This document shows, one piece after another, positions 8,293-16,281 of a stretch of 64,000 nucleotides of DNA. The notes below the pieces were generated by a model. That model saw only the letters and a program-made list of their open reading frames with translations. It was not told the DNA's origin and did no database searches. Position 1 is the first letter of the stretch. Every line of letters begins with the position of its first letter. The translations under genes and the position numbers were made by a program. This stretch comes from Rhodococcus pseudokoreensis (lineage in GTDB: Bacteria > Actinomycetota > Actinomycetes > Mycobacteriales > Mycobacteriaceae), in contig NZ_CP070619.1 of NCBI RefSeq assembly GCF_017068395.1, forward strand, positions 4,712,001-4,776,000. Direction: 5' to 3'.

Positions 8293-8625
8293 TTACCGCT
8301 GTGGGTGGTGGAGCGAGTACGCGGCCGCGAGTTCCACTGTTAGTGATCCGTTTCGGTCCACCATTCGGACTGCGTTCCAGAGCAGTTCGATGAACTGAGG
8401 TCTGCCGATGCCGAAGAGTTGGAAAATCTCCTCGGCGGGGGGACCGCCGTAGGGTCGCCATCGTCGTGCGAGATCGATGATGAGTTCGTTCTCACTGGTT
8501 CGGTGTTCGTTCTTCGAGGGGGCCGTTCGACCACGGCGTCGTCGCCGACGTTCGTTTCGGTACGTCCGGACTTGTTCGGCAATAGGGATGCTGAGTTCCG
8601 TGGTGGGGGTGTCGTCGGCTTTCAT
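8293..8625 (-). CDS. Small DUF3263-like protein, copy 1
   Basis: A 110-residue protein. Its core (about residues 45-85) has the pattern of the actinobacterial DUF3263-like small proteins: a short helix ending in RRWRPYGGPPAEEIFQLFGI, then a segment resembling a helix-turn-helix. The N-terminus carries a basic run (RNERRRRRRGR). It resembles the next gene (8758-9039) in the same places, so the two are probably paralogues. The function is unknown; a small DNA-binding or regulatory role is possible. The ATG at 8625 is the first start in frame. Confidence 0.6.
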   Translation of the reverse strand: MKADDTPTTELSIPIAEQVRTYRNERRRRRRGRTAPSKNEHRTSENELIIDLARRWRPYGGPPAEEIFQLFGIGRPQFIELLWNAVRMVDRNGSLTVELAAAYSLHHPQR

Positions 8626-8757
8626 CGGCTTCGCCTCTGTGTATCGGGAAGGTGTTGTCGTTGCTGTAATTCCAAATGGTTTCGCTGCAGTTTGCCAAGT
8701 TCCGGCTGTCGGTTAGCCACCAGCACACGCGAGTGCTCAGGAGGTCGGCGCGAACCA

Positions 8758-9039
8758 TCAGGAGTCTCGATCGGGATGTATATGGTGAGGTTGCGACCTA
8801 CTGAGATGCCAGAGTGTTCGCGCCGGCGAAGGTGCTGCGCGGAGTTTGAGGGTGCACAACTCGGCTAGCCGGCGTCGTACGCTGTCGTTCACGCCGGGGT
8901 AATAGGCGAGGAACGCTTGCAGTCGCTGGTAGAACTCGGTGGGGACGACGCCGAACTCGGGGAGGATGTGGTCATCTCCTCCTCCGAAAGGTGCCCATTT
9001 GACGGCGAAGTCGAGCATGGTGAGTTCGTCGTCGGTCAC
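8758..9039 (-). CDS. Small DUF3263-like protein, copy 2
   Basis: A 93-residue protein with the pattern MLDFAVKWAPFGGGDDHILPEFGV followed by a FYQRL segment, which I recognise as DUF3263-like (a short actinobacterial family with a putative helix-turn-helix). The GTG start at 9039 is supported by GGAG five bases upstream. The last 25 residues are rich in Pro, Ser and His and look like a divergent tail. It is read in the same direction as copy 1, 132 bases apart. The function is unknown. Confidence 0.6.
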   Translation of the reverse strand: MTDDELTMLDFAVKWAPFGGGDDHILPEFGVVPTEFYQRLQAFLAYYPGVNDSVRRRLAELCTLKLRAAPSPARTLWHLSRSQPHHIHPDRDS

Positions 9040-9115
9040 GTCGTCTCCGTTCTTTCCAGTTCCGACAAGATGGGAGTGCCTCGCGTAGCCGACCGAACCA
9101 ACGCGCCCAACCTCG

Positions 9116-10060
9116 CTACAGGTCGAGGATCAGCCGTTCGCCTTTGGCGCGGGACACACAGATCATCATCGACGTGCCCGCCTCCCGCTCGTCGTCGCCG
9201 AGCAGCAGGTCGCGGTGGTCGGGCACCCCGTCGAGGACCTTGGTCTCGCAGGTGCCGCACAGGCCCTCTCCGCAGGAGGTTGGGACGATGATTCCGACGT
9301 CGGCGAGTGCGTCCACGATCGACTGGCTCGGCGCCACCGAGCAGGTCACGCCACTGCGTTCGGCGACCACGGTGAATGCGTCGTTCGGGCGGTCGGTGAC
9401 TGTGCCCGAGAACCGTTCCAGGTGGAGCGATCCGGCGGGCCACGGCTTGCACAGCGACTGCACGGCGTCGAGCAGGCCGGTCGGGCCGCAGCAATAGACC
9501 TCGGTGTCCGGCAGCGGTGTGCCGAGCAGCCCGGGCAGGTTCACCAGCCCGAACTCGTCCTCCGGCACCAGCTGCACCCGTTCTCCGTAGCGCTCGAGTT
9601 CGCTGGCGAACGCCATCGAGTCACGGGATCTACCGCCGTAGACGAGTTTCCAATCGCTGCCGTCGCGCTCAGCTCGTCTGATCATGGCGAGAATCGGTGT
9701 GATCCCGATTCCGCCGGCGATGAACAGAGCCCGATGTCTGGCAGCGAAGGCGAAGTTGTTCCTCGGTCCGCGCACTGGGATGACGTCGCCGACGCGTAGG
9801 CGGGTGTGCACGTATTCGGAGCCCCCGCGGCTCTGCGGCGCGCGCAGCACCGCGATCTCGTAGGCCGACAGATCCTGAGGGTCGCCGCACAGCGAATACT
9901 GGCGCACAACTCCGTTCGGCAGCACCACGTCGATGTGCGCGCCGGGCTCCCACTCGGGCAGCACGGTTCGTTCGTGACGCTCCAAGCGCACCTGCCGCAC
10001 ACCCGATGCCAGGGATGCGACGGCGGTGACCTCGAGCGAAAACTGGGCGTCACTGGTCAT
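9116..10060 (-). CDS. Rieske oxygenase reductase (ferredoxin-NAD(P)H reductase, PDR/VanB type)
   Basis: A 314-residue one-protein electron-transfer chain. The flavin-binding motif RQYSLCG lies in the N-terminal domain, the NAD(P)H loop GGIGITP is in the middle, and a C-terminal plant-type [2Fe-2S] domain has Cys263, Cys268, Cys271 and Cys301 (CGEGLCGTC...C). This is the phthalate-dioxygenase-reductase/VanB layout, which passes electrons from NAD(P)H through FMN and the cluster to a Rieske oxygenase. Its start at 10060 overlaps the end of the oxygenase gene by 11 bases, so it is almost certainly the cognate partner. An in-frame extension upstream lies inside the oxygenase gene and is rejected. 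Confidence 0.92.
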   Translation of the reverse strand: MTSDAQFSLEVTAVASLASGVRQVRLERHERTVLPEWEPGAHIDVVLPNGVVRQYSLCGDPQDLSAYEIAVLRAPQSRGGSEYVHTRLRVGDVIPVRGPRNNFAFAARHRALFIAGGIGITPILAMIRRAERDGSDWKLVYGGRSRDSMAFASELERYGERVQLVPEDEFGLVNLPGLLGTPLPDTEVYCCGPTGLLDAVQSLCKPWPAGSLHLERFSGTVTDRPNDAFTVVAERSGVTCSVAPSQSIVDALADVGIIVPTSCGEGLCGTCETKVLDGVPDHRDLLLGDDEREAGTSMMICVSRAKGERLILDL

Positions 10061-11252
10061 CACGGCCGCCGAAGGTGATGGTTTGTGCGATGTCCCAACG
10101 CCCGGTGAGGTATGCGGAAGCAAGCTGGGCCTGGAAGGCGCGGACGCCGTCCTCGCGTGCGTCGAATGGCCCGGGCCGGTAGCCGTTGCCCAACAGCCCC
10201 TGGTACACGGACTCGCAGGCTGCGAAGTCCTGCCGGTTGGTGATGTCCCAGAACCCTGCGGCGTACGAGGGGTCGAAGCCGGGGCGTTCGGCCACCTCCC
10301 GTGGGAAGAGCCAGGAGCACTCCACGAACGTTTCACCGGGAGACAGCGGCACCAGGCGGTGGGTCATTACGTAGTCCGGCTGCAGGGTCAGTAGCAGGTT
10401 GGGTGCAAGCATGAAGTAGATCGTCCGGCGGGCCTGCTCGTCGCTGATCCCGGCGATGCGTTCCCCGCCGCTGCGGCCGTCGAGGCTCATGGTTTCCGCG
10501 TCATCGCGCAGTTCCAATGGTCCACCCAGCCACATGCCGGTGTGTCGCAAACCCATTGCGGTCTCCGGCGGGCTGACCCGGCAGAGCTCAGGATGGATCG
10601 AAGGGCAGTGGTAGCACTCGAGGTAATTCTCGATCACCAATTTCCAGTTGGTCTGGAGCGTATAGCTGTGAGACTCGCCTACGACCATCTCCGTGGGATC
10701 CCAGGGGGCGACGACATCGGTCAGATTGCCGACCCACTTGCCGAAGTCGGGGGCATCGTCGGAGGCGTTGACGAAGATCCAGCCGAACCACTCGACTGCG
10801 CGCAGCCCGATGAGGGGCCACTCGTCCGTGGCGAAGTTGTCCGTGCCGGTGAACCGCGTCGCGGAGCGGAGTTCGCCGTCCAGTTCGTAGACCCACGAGT
10901 GGTAGGGGCACTGCACCAGACGCTTGTTGGTGCACGAGTCCACCGCCAACAGTTCGTGCCCCCGGTGCCGGCACGCGTTGTAGAAGGCGTGGAGAGCGCC
11001 GGATCCGTCGCGGGTCAGCAGGATGCCCTGGGTCCCGACTCGCACGGCGCGCTGGTCGCCGGGCTTGCCGACGTCGCTGCTGCGCCCTACGCAGACCCAC
11101 GCAGCCTCCAAGAGGTGCTTGCGCTCCCAGTCGAGGACCTCGGGGGAAAGATAGGCGTCCGCCGGAAGTGTTCGCGCGTCGGAGAGTTGTTCCTGGAGTA
11201 CGCAATCCAGCGCATCAGCGGTGAGGGGTGCAGGTGGGAGGGCGGTGGTCAT
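10050..11252 (-). CDS. Rieske non-heme iron oxygenase, alpha subunit (GbcA/CntA-like)
   Basis: A 400-residue oxygenase. The Rieske cluster ligands are Cys94, His96, Cys115 and His118 (CRHRGH...CPYH). The mononuclear iron ligands are His215 and His220, with an Asp expected in NRQDFAACESVYQ. The bridging acidic residue is Glu212 (LECYHCPSIH). Most ring-hydroxylating dioxygenases have Asp there, whereas carnitine, glycine-betaine and stachydrine oxygenases have Glu. This favours an N-demethylase or C-N cleaving role on a quaternary amine, which is inference. ATG 11252 follows GGAGACGATGAC; the frame continues upstream through the leader. It is coupled to its reductase and preceded by a leader also found before the aldehyde dehydrogenase at 19259. 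Confidence 0.9.
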   Translation of the reverse strand: MTTALPPAPLTADALDCVLQEQLSDARTLPADAYLSPEVLDWERKHLLEAAWVCVGRSSDVGKPGDQRAVRVGTQGILLTRDGSGALHAFYNACRHRGHELLAVDSCTNKRLVQCPYHSWVYELDGELRSATRFTGTDNFATDEWPLIGLRAVEWFGWIFVNASDDAPDFGKWVGNLTDVVAPWDPTEMVVGESHSYTLQTNWKLVIENYLECYHCPSIHPELCRVSPPETAMGLRHTGMWLGGPLELRDDAETMSLDGRSGGERIAGISDEQARRTIYFMLAPNLLLTLQPDYVMTHRLVPLSPGETFVECSWLFPREVAERPGFDPSYAAGFWDITNRQDFAACESVYQGLLGNGYRPGPFDAREDGVRAFQAQLASAYLTGRWDIAQTITFGGRDDQ

Positions 11253-11287
11253 GTCATCGTCTCCATCATTGGGGGAGCTGGAATGGA

Positions 11288-11340
11288 TGACAATGAACTT
11301 AATCACTATTTCGGGCCGCCAACATATTCTCGTGCACAGT
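11288..11340 (-). promoter_or_regulatory. Shared upstream element, copy A (before the Rieske gene)
   Basis: This segment matches 19383-19435 almost base for base over its first 20 positions (TGACAATGAACTTAATCACT on the plus strand) and again at AACATAT and GTGCACAGT, with the same order and spacing. Both copies sit upstream of minus-strand operons whose first codons are also alike. It probably contains the promoter and the binding site of a common regulator; the PucR gene at 12123 and the LysR gene at 13453 are the local candidates. No clear sigma-factor hexamers can be assigned by eye. Confidence 0.6.
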
Positions 11341-11370
11341 TCGCGCCGCACGCTCTGTGCGCGGTCACAG

Positions 11371-12126
11371 TCATCTCCGGATGGCGGCGTATTTCCTCAG
11401 GAGATCGTCGGACACCGGGGTCTGCAGCCCGAAGGCGACCCCGAACGGGTCGACGAGCACGGCGAACGGGCCCATTGCAGAGTCGGTGGCCGGCACCCGG
11501 ACTCGCGCACCGAGGTCGCTCAGACGTGCGACCTCCGCTTCCAGATCGAGGACTCGTAGGAACGGGATCCAGTGTGGCGGAACGGCAGAAGGCAGGACGT
11601 CCAACATGTCCACAACACCGGCCACGGGTCGATCCGCGGACACCAGCAGGCGGTAGTTGCCCGGGCTGGGCGCAGGCTCGTCGATCAAGTGGCAGGACAG
11701 CGTCTGGGCGTAGTAGGCCGCTGCCTCTTCGGCCAGTGGCGTGTACAAGTCGACGAAGGCCACGTCTCCAAGCCGCTGACTGTGCGGTCGGGAACCGGGA
11801 ACGTCGGTCAGCCCGAACAGCGCCCCGTCGGGCGCGGCGTACACGGGCTGGTCCAGGCCGTCGACGGGCACGGTGCCGGCTGGACGTGCCCCCAGGTCGA
11901 GCGCCCGGCTACCGGCGGCCACGTGGTCGTCGGTACCGAAGCAGGGCACCCAACACCCCTGCGGTGGTACGGGAACATCACCGGCCGATACGAACGAGAT
12001 GCGCTGCCCAGGGCTGTCACTGCCACGCCCGTGGTCCATGGCGAGGGCGTAGAACGCCCGGCCGCCAGGTGTGTCGCCGCCCACGAAAAGTACGGTGTCC
12101 GAGGTGATCCCGACACTGCTGGTCAT
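11371..12126 (-). CDS. Two-domain VOC-family protein (glyoxalase/dioxygenase fold)
   Basis: A 251-residue protein with two vicinal-oxygen-chelate repeats, each ending in a PxGxxFGL/PFGVAFGL-type strand (near residues 99-107 and 222-233). VOC proteins include glyoxalases, extradiol dioxygenases, isomerases and small-molecule binding proteins; I cannot place this one further. The start ATG overlaps the stop of the PucR gene (ATGA), so the two are translationally coupled. A frameshifted fragment of the same gene lies at 19465-19575, showing that this part of the cluster was once duplicated. Confidence 0.8.
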   Translation of the reverse strand: MTSSVGITSDTVLFVGGDTPGGRAFYALAMDHGRGSDSPGQRISFVSAGDVPVPPQGCWVPCFGTDDHVAAGSRALDLGARPAGTVPVDGLDQPVYAAPDGALFGLTDVPGSRPHSQRLGDVAFVDLYTPLAEEAAAYYAQTLSCHLIDEPAPSPGNYRLLVSADRPVAGVVDMLDVLPSAVPPHWIPFLRVLDLEAEVARLSDLGARVRVPATDSAMGPFAVLVDPFGVAFGLQTPVSDDLLRKYAAIRR

Positions 12127-13271
12127 TGTGGTCCCCGCCCGTCGAGAAGTGACGACAGATCTGCGGTGGAGCCTAGCTCCCAGCAGGTCGTGGCCAGCCA
12201 GAAGTGGGTGCGACTGCTCGGCGAATCGATGTCACGGCCGGTGAGCTCCTCGATCAGTCGGAGCCGGTTGCGTAAGGTGTTGCGGTGCACGAACAGTGCC
12301 GTGGCGGTTGCCGCCGGTGCTCCGTCCTCGGCCAGGTAACGGCGGAGTGTGTTCACCAGAGCGGTGCCATGCTTCTGGTCGTAGTCGAGGAGCGGGGCCA
12401 GTGCCTCGGCCGCCAGATCACGCAGTGGCAGACCGGCTTCGATGCCTGCGATAAGCAGCGCTGTAGCCAGGTCCTGGATCCGGTGCACATGCACACCGTA
12501 GCCCTCGGCGAGGGCGTTGCGCGCCTCGAAGTAGCCCAACCGCAGTCCACGTACTCCGACGCGCGCTTTGCTGACCCCCACACGGGCATCCGAGCCCAGG
12601 CTGGAAAGGTGTTCGTGGCACAGCCGCGCCACGAACAGTCCGGCTCCCTCGGGGACGACCAGGACGACGCGGTCGTGCACGATTGCCCGCAGGTGCGGGT
12701 CGTGTTGCTGGCTCAGCAGAGTGTGCAGGTTCCACGGGTAGGAGCGGAGCCGCCGAGGCGGACAGGCCACGGACCCGACGACGACCTCATGCGCTTTCCC
12801 GGCGTCCAGGCCGTGCTCGCCGAGCCGCCGTGCGGTCTCCTGTTCGCTGGACTGACCGGCGATGACGTCTTCCAGGATCTGGCCGAGTAGCTCCCGACGT
12901 CCGCTCAAGACGGCGTGACGGCGCGACAGTTCGATACCGGCCAGCGTCGCGGCGAACGAGAACAGCGCAGGGGGCACGTCCTGTCCACGCGCGCACAGCA
13001 CGGCGACCGGCTCGCCTTCCAGCTCCACCGGCCGGAGCACGCAGTCGGCGACCGCGTCCCCGGTCGAAGGTGAGGCAGCGACCAGTTCTTCGGCCGGCCA
13101 CTCGGTCCGCGCAGGCACGCTGACCAATACGCCACCACGTAGGTCGATCACGGCCACCGGCGCGGCCGAGATCCCGTGTAGCGCGTTCACCAGTGCATGC
13201 AGTGGCCGTTCGGCGGTCAGTGTGTCGGCCAGCATCCGGTGGTCGGCGAGTTCGGGGTCGGCCGACGTCAT
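12123..13271 (-). CDS. PucR/CdaR-type transcriptional regulator
   Basis: A 382-residue regulator. It has an N-terminal sensory region of about 150 residues, a central GGDEF-like middle domain and a C-terminal PucR helix-turn-helix (LFVHRNTLRNRLRLIEELTGRDIDSP). Members commonly activate catabolic genes for purines, amino acids or amines in response to the substrate. ATG 13271 is taken as the start; a second in-frame ATG at 13280 and longer frames exist. The VOC gene overlaps its stop by four bases, and the Rieske operon lies just beyond, making it a likely regulator of this island. It is unlike the PucR at 27277 in length and N-terminal domain. Confidence 0.82.
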   Translation of the reverse strand: MTSADPELADHRMLADTLTAERPLHALVNALHGISAAPVAVIDLRGGVLVSVPARTEWPAEELVAASPSTGDAVADCVLRPVELEGEPVAVLCARGQDVPPALFSFAATLAGIELSRRHAVLSGRRELLGQILEDVIAGQSSEQETARRLGEHGLDAGKAHEVVVGSVACPPRRLRSYPWNLHTLLSQQHDPHLRAIVHDRVVLVVPEGAGLFVARLCHEHLSSLGSDARVGVSKARVGVRGLRLGYFEARNALAEGYGVHVHRIQDLATALLIAGIEAGLPLRDLAAEALAPLLDYDQKHGTALVNTLRRYLAEDGAPAATATALFVHRNTLRNRLRLIEELTGRDIDSPSSRTHFWLATTCWELGSTADLSSLLDGRGPQ

Positions 13272-13452
13272 AGCGTGCATCCTACGCACTGAGCGACGTG
13301 CGTTACATGAGTCGATGTCGCCGCGGATCCGGAAGGAAAATCGCTCCACGAACTGCCGATGTTCGCCCAACCCGAGAGCCTGTTCACGGGATCCGGGGTG
13401 GTGGAGCCTGCAGTCCCCTGCACAATTGGCTCAGCGTCGCGCATAACGGTGT

Positions 13453-14367
13453 CTACTTCTGGTTCGCTCGACGTGGCTGTTCTTCCGGGCACGGGGCGAG
13501 ACCGGCATCGACGACGGCATCGCGAAGGAATTGCAGGACCTTCCGGGTGATTTCCCAACGGAGCTGAGCGGCCGGCAGGGCTGTCCAATAGCGCCCGGTA
13601 TACGTGACGTCCTCGGGGAGGACTCGGACCAGAGAGGGGCGTCTACGTGCGATGTAGGTGGGCATGACGGCAATCCCCACACCGGCCAATGCTGCTTCCT
13701 CGTGCACCAAGAGATTGTTGGATTGTAGCCGAATGATGTTGGGCAGCATCGGTCTGAGAGCCGCGAAGTCGGGCACGGCTGCAAGAGGGTCCTCCGGGTA
13801 CCAGCACAGGACGTGCTGTTGCAGATCCTCGATCTGTCCGATCGTGGGGTGTGTGTGCAGGTAGTCCTGGGTGGCGTAGAGCCCGATCTCGTAGGCAACG
13901 AGTTCTTGGACTTTGACCCGGGTAGATGTGGGTTTGGTGCGGACCACCGCCGCGTCGAAGGACACCCCGTCCCGGCTCGCCAGGGAATCTGCCGTCACGA
14001 TACGCAGGATGACCCCGCTCTCGGCGATCAAGCGTCCGCAGCGCGGTGCCAGGACGGCCGCGGCGAACCCGTCCGGAGCGAGGATGGTCCACTCCTCCGG
14101 AGTCGACACGATCGGGTCGCCGTCCGCGAACACATCGACACCCAGGGAAACCATGCGTGCTGCCGGCAGGAGACCTTCGCCTGTGGGTGTCAGCTTCCAG
14201 CCAGTCCCACTCCGGCTGAACAGTCGGGTGCCGAGCGCTTTTTCCAGCCGACCGATTCGGCGGCTGACGGTCGTGTAGTCAACCCCCAGCTCCTGGCTGG
14301 CGCGGACCAGGGTCTTGGCCTCGGCCACGACGTGGAAGTACTTCACGTCTTCCGCATCCACTCTCAT
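13453..14367 (-). CDS. LysR-family transcriptional regulator
   Basis: A 304-residue LysR protein of standard length. The winged helix-turn-helix is in the first 65 residues (VKYFHVVAEAKTLVRASQELGVDYTTVSRRIGRLEKALG), followed by a substrate-binding domain with alternating strands and helices. ATG 14367 is preferred because it places the helix-turn-helix at the usual distance from the start; a longer frame reaches 14412. LysR proteins usually regulate a neighbouring operon with a small-molecule inducer. The nearest target is the permease/amine-oxidase/aldehyde-dehydrogenase group; a symmetric site at 17648-17670 upstream of the amine oxidase is one candidate operator. Confidence 0.85.
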   Translation of the reverse strand: MRVDAEDVKYFHVVAEAKTLVRASQELGVDYTTVSRRIGRLEKALGTRLFSRSGTGWKLTPTGEGLLPAARMVSLGVDVFADGDPIVSTPEEWTILAPDGFAAAVLAPRCGRLIAESGVILRIVTADSLASRDGVSFDAAVVRTKPTSTRVKVQELVAYEIGLYATQDYLHTHPTIGQIEDLQQHVLCWYPEDPLAAVPDFAALRPMLPNIIRLQSNNLLVHEEAALAGVGIAVMPTYIARRRPSLVRVLPEDVTYTGRYWTALPAAQLRWEITRKVLQFLRDAVVDAGLAPCPEEQPRRANQK

Positions 14368-14548
14368 CCGGTCCCTCAATGCTGGTTTCACTTCGATGCG
14401 TGCTCTCGTCACCGGGGCCTACCCCGATGGCGAGGGCACCGTCATCTACGAGCTGCTGGTGGCCTCGCGCCCGACTCCGAGGCTGGAATCGTGACCAGCG
14501 CGGTATCGGCGGTGAACCTGTTGGTCGGTCACCGTCCGCGCAGGATCC

Positions 14549-16084
14549 TCACAGACGTTCCGCCTCGAGTTCGGTTGGCGTCATCGGGTCACGGTTCGTC
14601 GAGCGGGTAGGCGAGGAATGCATCTGCTTCATCTCGTGCTCGAGGGCGAGAGCGTCCGCGCCCTCGGGCATGGCCGGAGCGGGGAGTCGCCAGAGCATTG
14701 GAAGTTTGTCTTGAACAACACGCCGATAGGCATAAAGCACGACCGAGAACAGCAGGACGGCCACCGCGACCAAGGACTCCCGGGTGCCTCCGTAGCCCAG
14801 AAGTTCGGGATTGAGGACGCCGATCACGGTGATGAATATGTTGAACACCACCAGGACGGCCACGACCGGAATCCACGCGTTGCTCCGCCGAATCGGCCGT
14901 GGCCAGTTCGGGCGATCTTTGCGCAGCAGAATGAATGCCGCCAAACCCAGGATGATCGCCAGTAGGTAGCCGAGATTGCTCGCCAGCAGGATGCTCACCG
15001 GATGCCCCACCAGGACCATGACGGTGGCGTTGAGGAGCACGTCCAGGGTCAGGGATCGGCCAGGCACACCCCACCGGTTGACCCAGTCGAGTTGCTTGAT
15101 GGTCATCCCTTCCTGGGCAAGGCCGAACAGCGCGCGGCCCCCGTCGGCGGTGGTGGAGATTATGGAGATCAGCAGGGCCGACGCAATCACGATCGTTCCG
15201 ATCCAGGCCGCGCCACCGAACGCGTGGTCGAATGCCACAGCGACATAGTTCACCGGGTTGTCCCGGACAACGCCCTCGCCCAGACCACCCGCAAGGGCGG
15301 TCGGGACGACGACGAACAGCACGATCATGAACAGCGAAATTCGCGACATGGCCTTGGAAGTATCGCGGGCGGTGTCCTTGTACTCGGGTGCGAAAGACGC
15401 AACGATCTCGCCCGCGTAGATCGTCCACGCGGTCACGTAGAACACGACGGCGACTGTGCGCCAGTCGCCGGCCACCGACCACGACAGGTTGGCCGTCGAC
15501 CAATGGATCGACGGGCTGACCAGGCACGCCACCGTTATTACGGCTAGACCTGCGACGACCAGCAATCCGAGCACCTTGTTGACCGTGGCACCGAACTTCA
15601 AGCCGAAGTAATTGAATGCCCAGGCGAACAGCATGGCACCGAGGGCGAAGACGTGCTCCAGCCCGAGGTGATTGCCGAAGATGCTGAAGGCGACAGTGTT
15701 GTCCTGAAACCAGGTCGCCTCGATCAATTCTCCGAAGACCACCGAGGCCATCGAGATGGACAGTGACCAACCGAGCCAGTAGCCGAACGCGGCGATGGCT
15801 CCAAGAGGGGCGAAGTATTTCTTCCAGCCCTCGATTGCGTAACGTGCGACCCCTCCTGAATCGCGGGGGAACATTGCCGCCATCTCCGCAAAGACTTGGC
15901 ATTGCAGGAAGCTGATCACCGCTCCGATGAACCAGATCGTAATTGCGGTCCACGCACCGACTACGCCGAGTAGATAGCCGAATGTCACGAACAACCCAAC
16001 TGGCAGGGTCAGCGCCATGGCCATGCCATCGCGCCAGGTGAGCTTCTTGGCGAGTCTTCGATCGCCCATGCTGTTTTCGGTCAT
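14549..16084 (-). CDS. APC-superfamily amino acid/amine permease, copy 1
   Basis: A 511-residue amino acid-polyamine-organocation transporter with about twelve membrane segments. The first helix region has the sequence LPVGLFVTFGYLLGVVGAW and is preceded by the cytoplasmic TWRDGMAMAL motif. It is a proton-coupled importer of amino acids or amines in the inner membrane. The gene is nearly identical to the permease at 24707-26284 over its 3-prime half. It is read from the same strand as the amine oxidase upstream, from which it is separated by a hairpin. Confidence 0.88.
   Translation of the reverse strand: MTENSMGDRRLAKKLTWRDGMAMALTLPVGLFVTFGYLLGVVGAWTAITIWFIGAVISFLQCQVFAEMAAMFPRDSGGVARYAIEGWKKYFAPLGAIAAFGYWLGWSLSISMASVVFGELIEATWFQDNTVAFSIFGNHLGLEHVFALGAMLFAWAFNYFGLKFGATVNKVLGLLVVAGLAVITVACLVSPSIHWSTANLSWSVAGDWRTVAVVFYVTAWTIYAGEIVASFAPEYKDTARDTSKAMSRISLFMIVLFVVVPTALAGGLGEGVVRDNPVNYVAVAFDHAFGGAAWIGTIVIASALLISIISTTADGGRALFGLAQEGMTIKQLDWVNRWGVPGRSLTLDVLLNATVMVLVGHPVSILLASNLGYLLAIILGLAAFILLRKDRPNWPRPIRRSNAWIPVVAVLVVFNIFITVIGVLNPELLGYGGTRESLVAVAVLLFSVVLYAYRRVVQDKLPMLWRLPAPAMPEGADALALEHEMKQMHSSPTRSTNRDPMTPTELEAERL
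14816..15150 (-). repeat. Near-identical segment shared with the second permease (inverted copy at about 25645-25980)
   Basis: Read on the minus strand, this stretch matches the plus-strand segment of the second permease at about 25645-25980 with only scattered single-base differences. Identity is much higher here than in the 5-prime halves of the two genes. The two copies face each other across about 10 kb, so they form a long inverted repeat. This pattern fits gene conversion after an older duplication. Confidence 0.75.
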
Positions 16085-16171
16085 GTCTCGTCCTTCGTTT
16101 CTATTGTCCCCCCGAGCTAGGTCGACGCGATCGTCGGGATCGGCACCATCTGGTCATCTGTATGGACGCAA

Positions 16172-16206
16172 GGCCGGGACGCCAAGGCGCCGCGAGCGCC
16201 CCGGCC
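16172..16206 (-). terminator. GC-rich hairpin between the amine oxidase and permease genes
   Basis: GGCCGGGACGC at 16172-16182 pairs with GCGCCCCGGCC at 16196-16206, with one mismatch and a 13-base loop. It lies 76 bases past the stop of the amine oxidase on the minus strand and 88 bases before the permease start. There is no clear U-tract. It probably reduces read-through from the amine oxidase operon into the permease gene. Confidence 0.45.
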
Positions 16207-16281
16207 CTGCATGTCTAGGTCTTCACCCCGGAATTCGCGTGCATCCGCGTTGCGAGAAGGGAGTGCAACCTGTGACAGGGC

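Noticed and set aside
11572..12339. Plus-strand frame of 255 codons over the VOC and PucR genes
   Set aside because: Shadow of two minus-strand genes that are supported by domains and by a four-base start/stop overlap.
14396..14494. A 32-codon plus-strand frame between the LysR and permease genes (starts MRALVTGAYPDGEG)
   Set aside because: It reads like a coding fragment but is too short, overlaps the LysR start region and has no recognisable domain.
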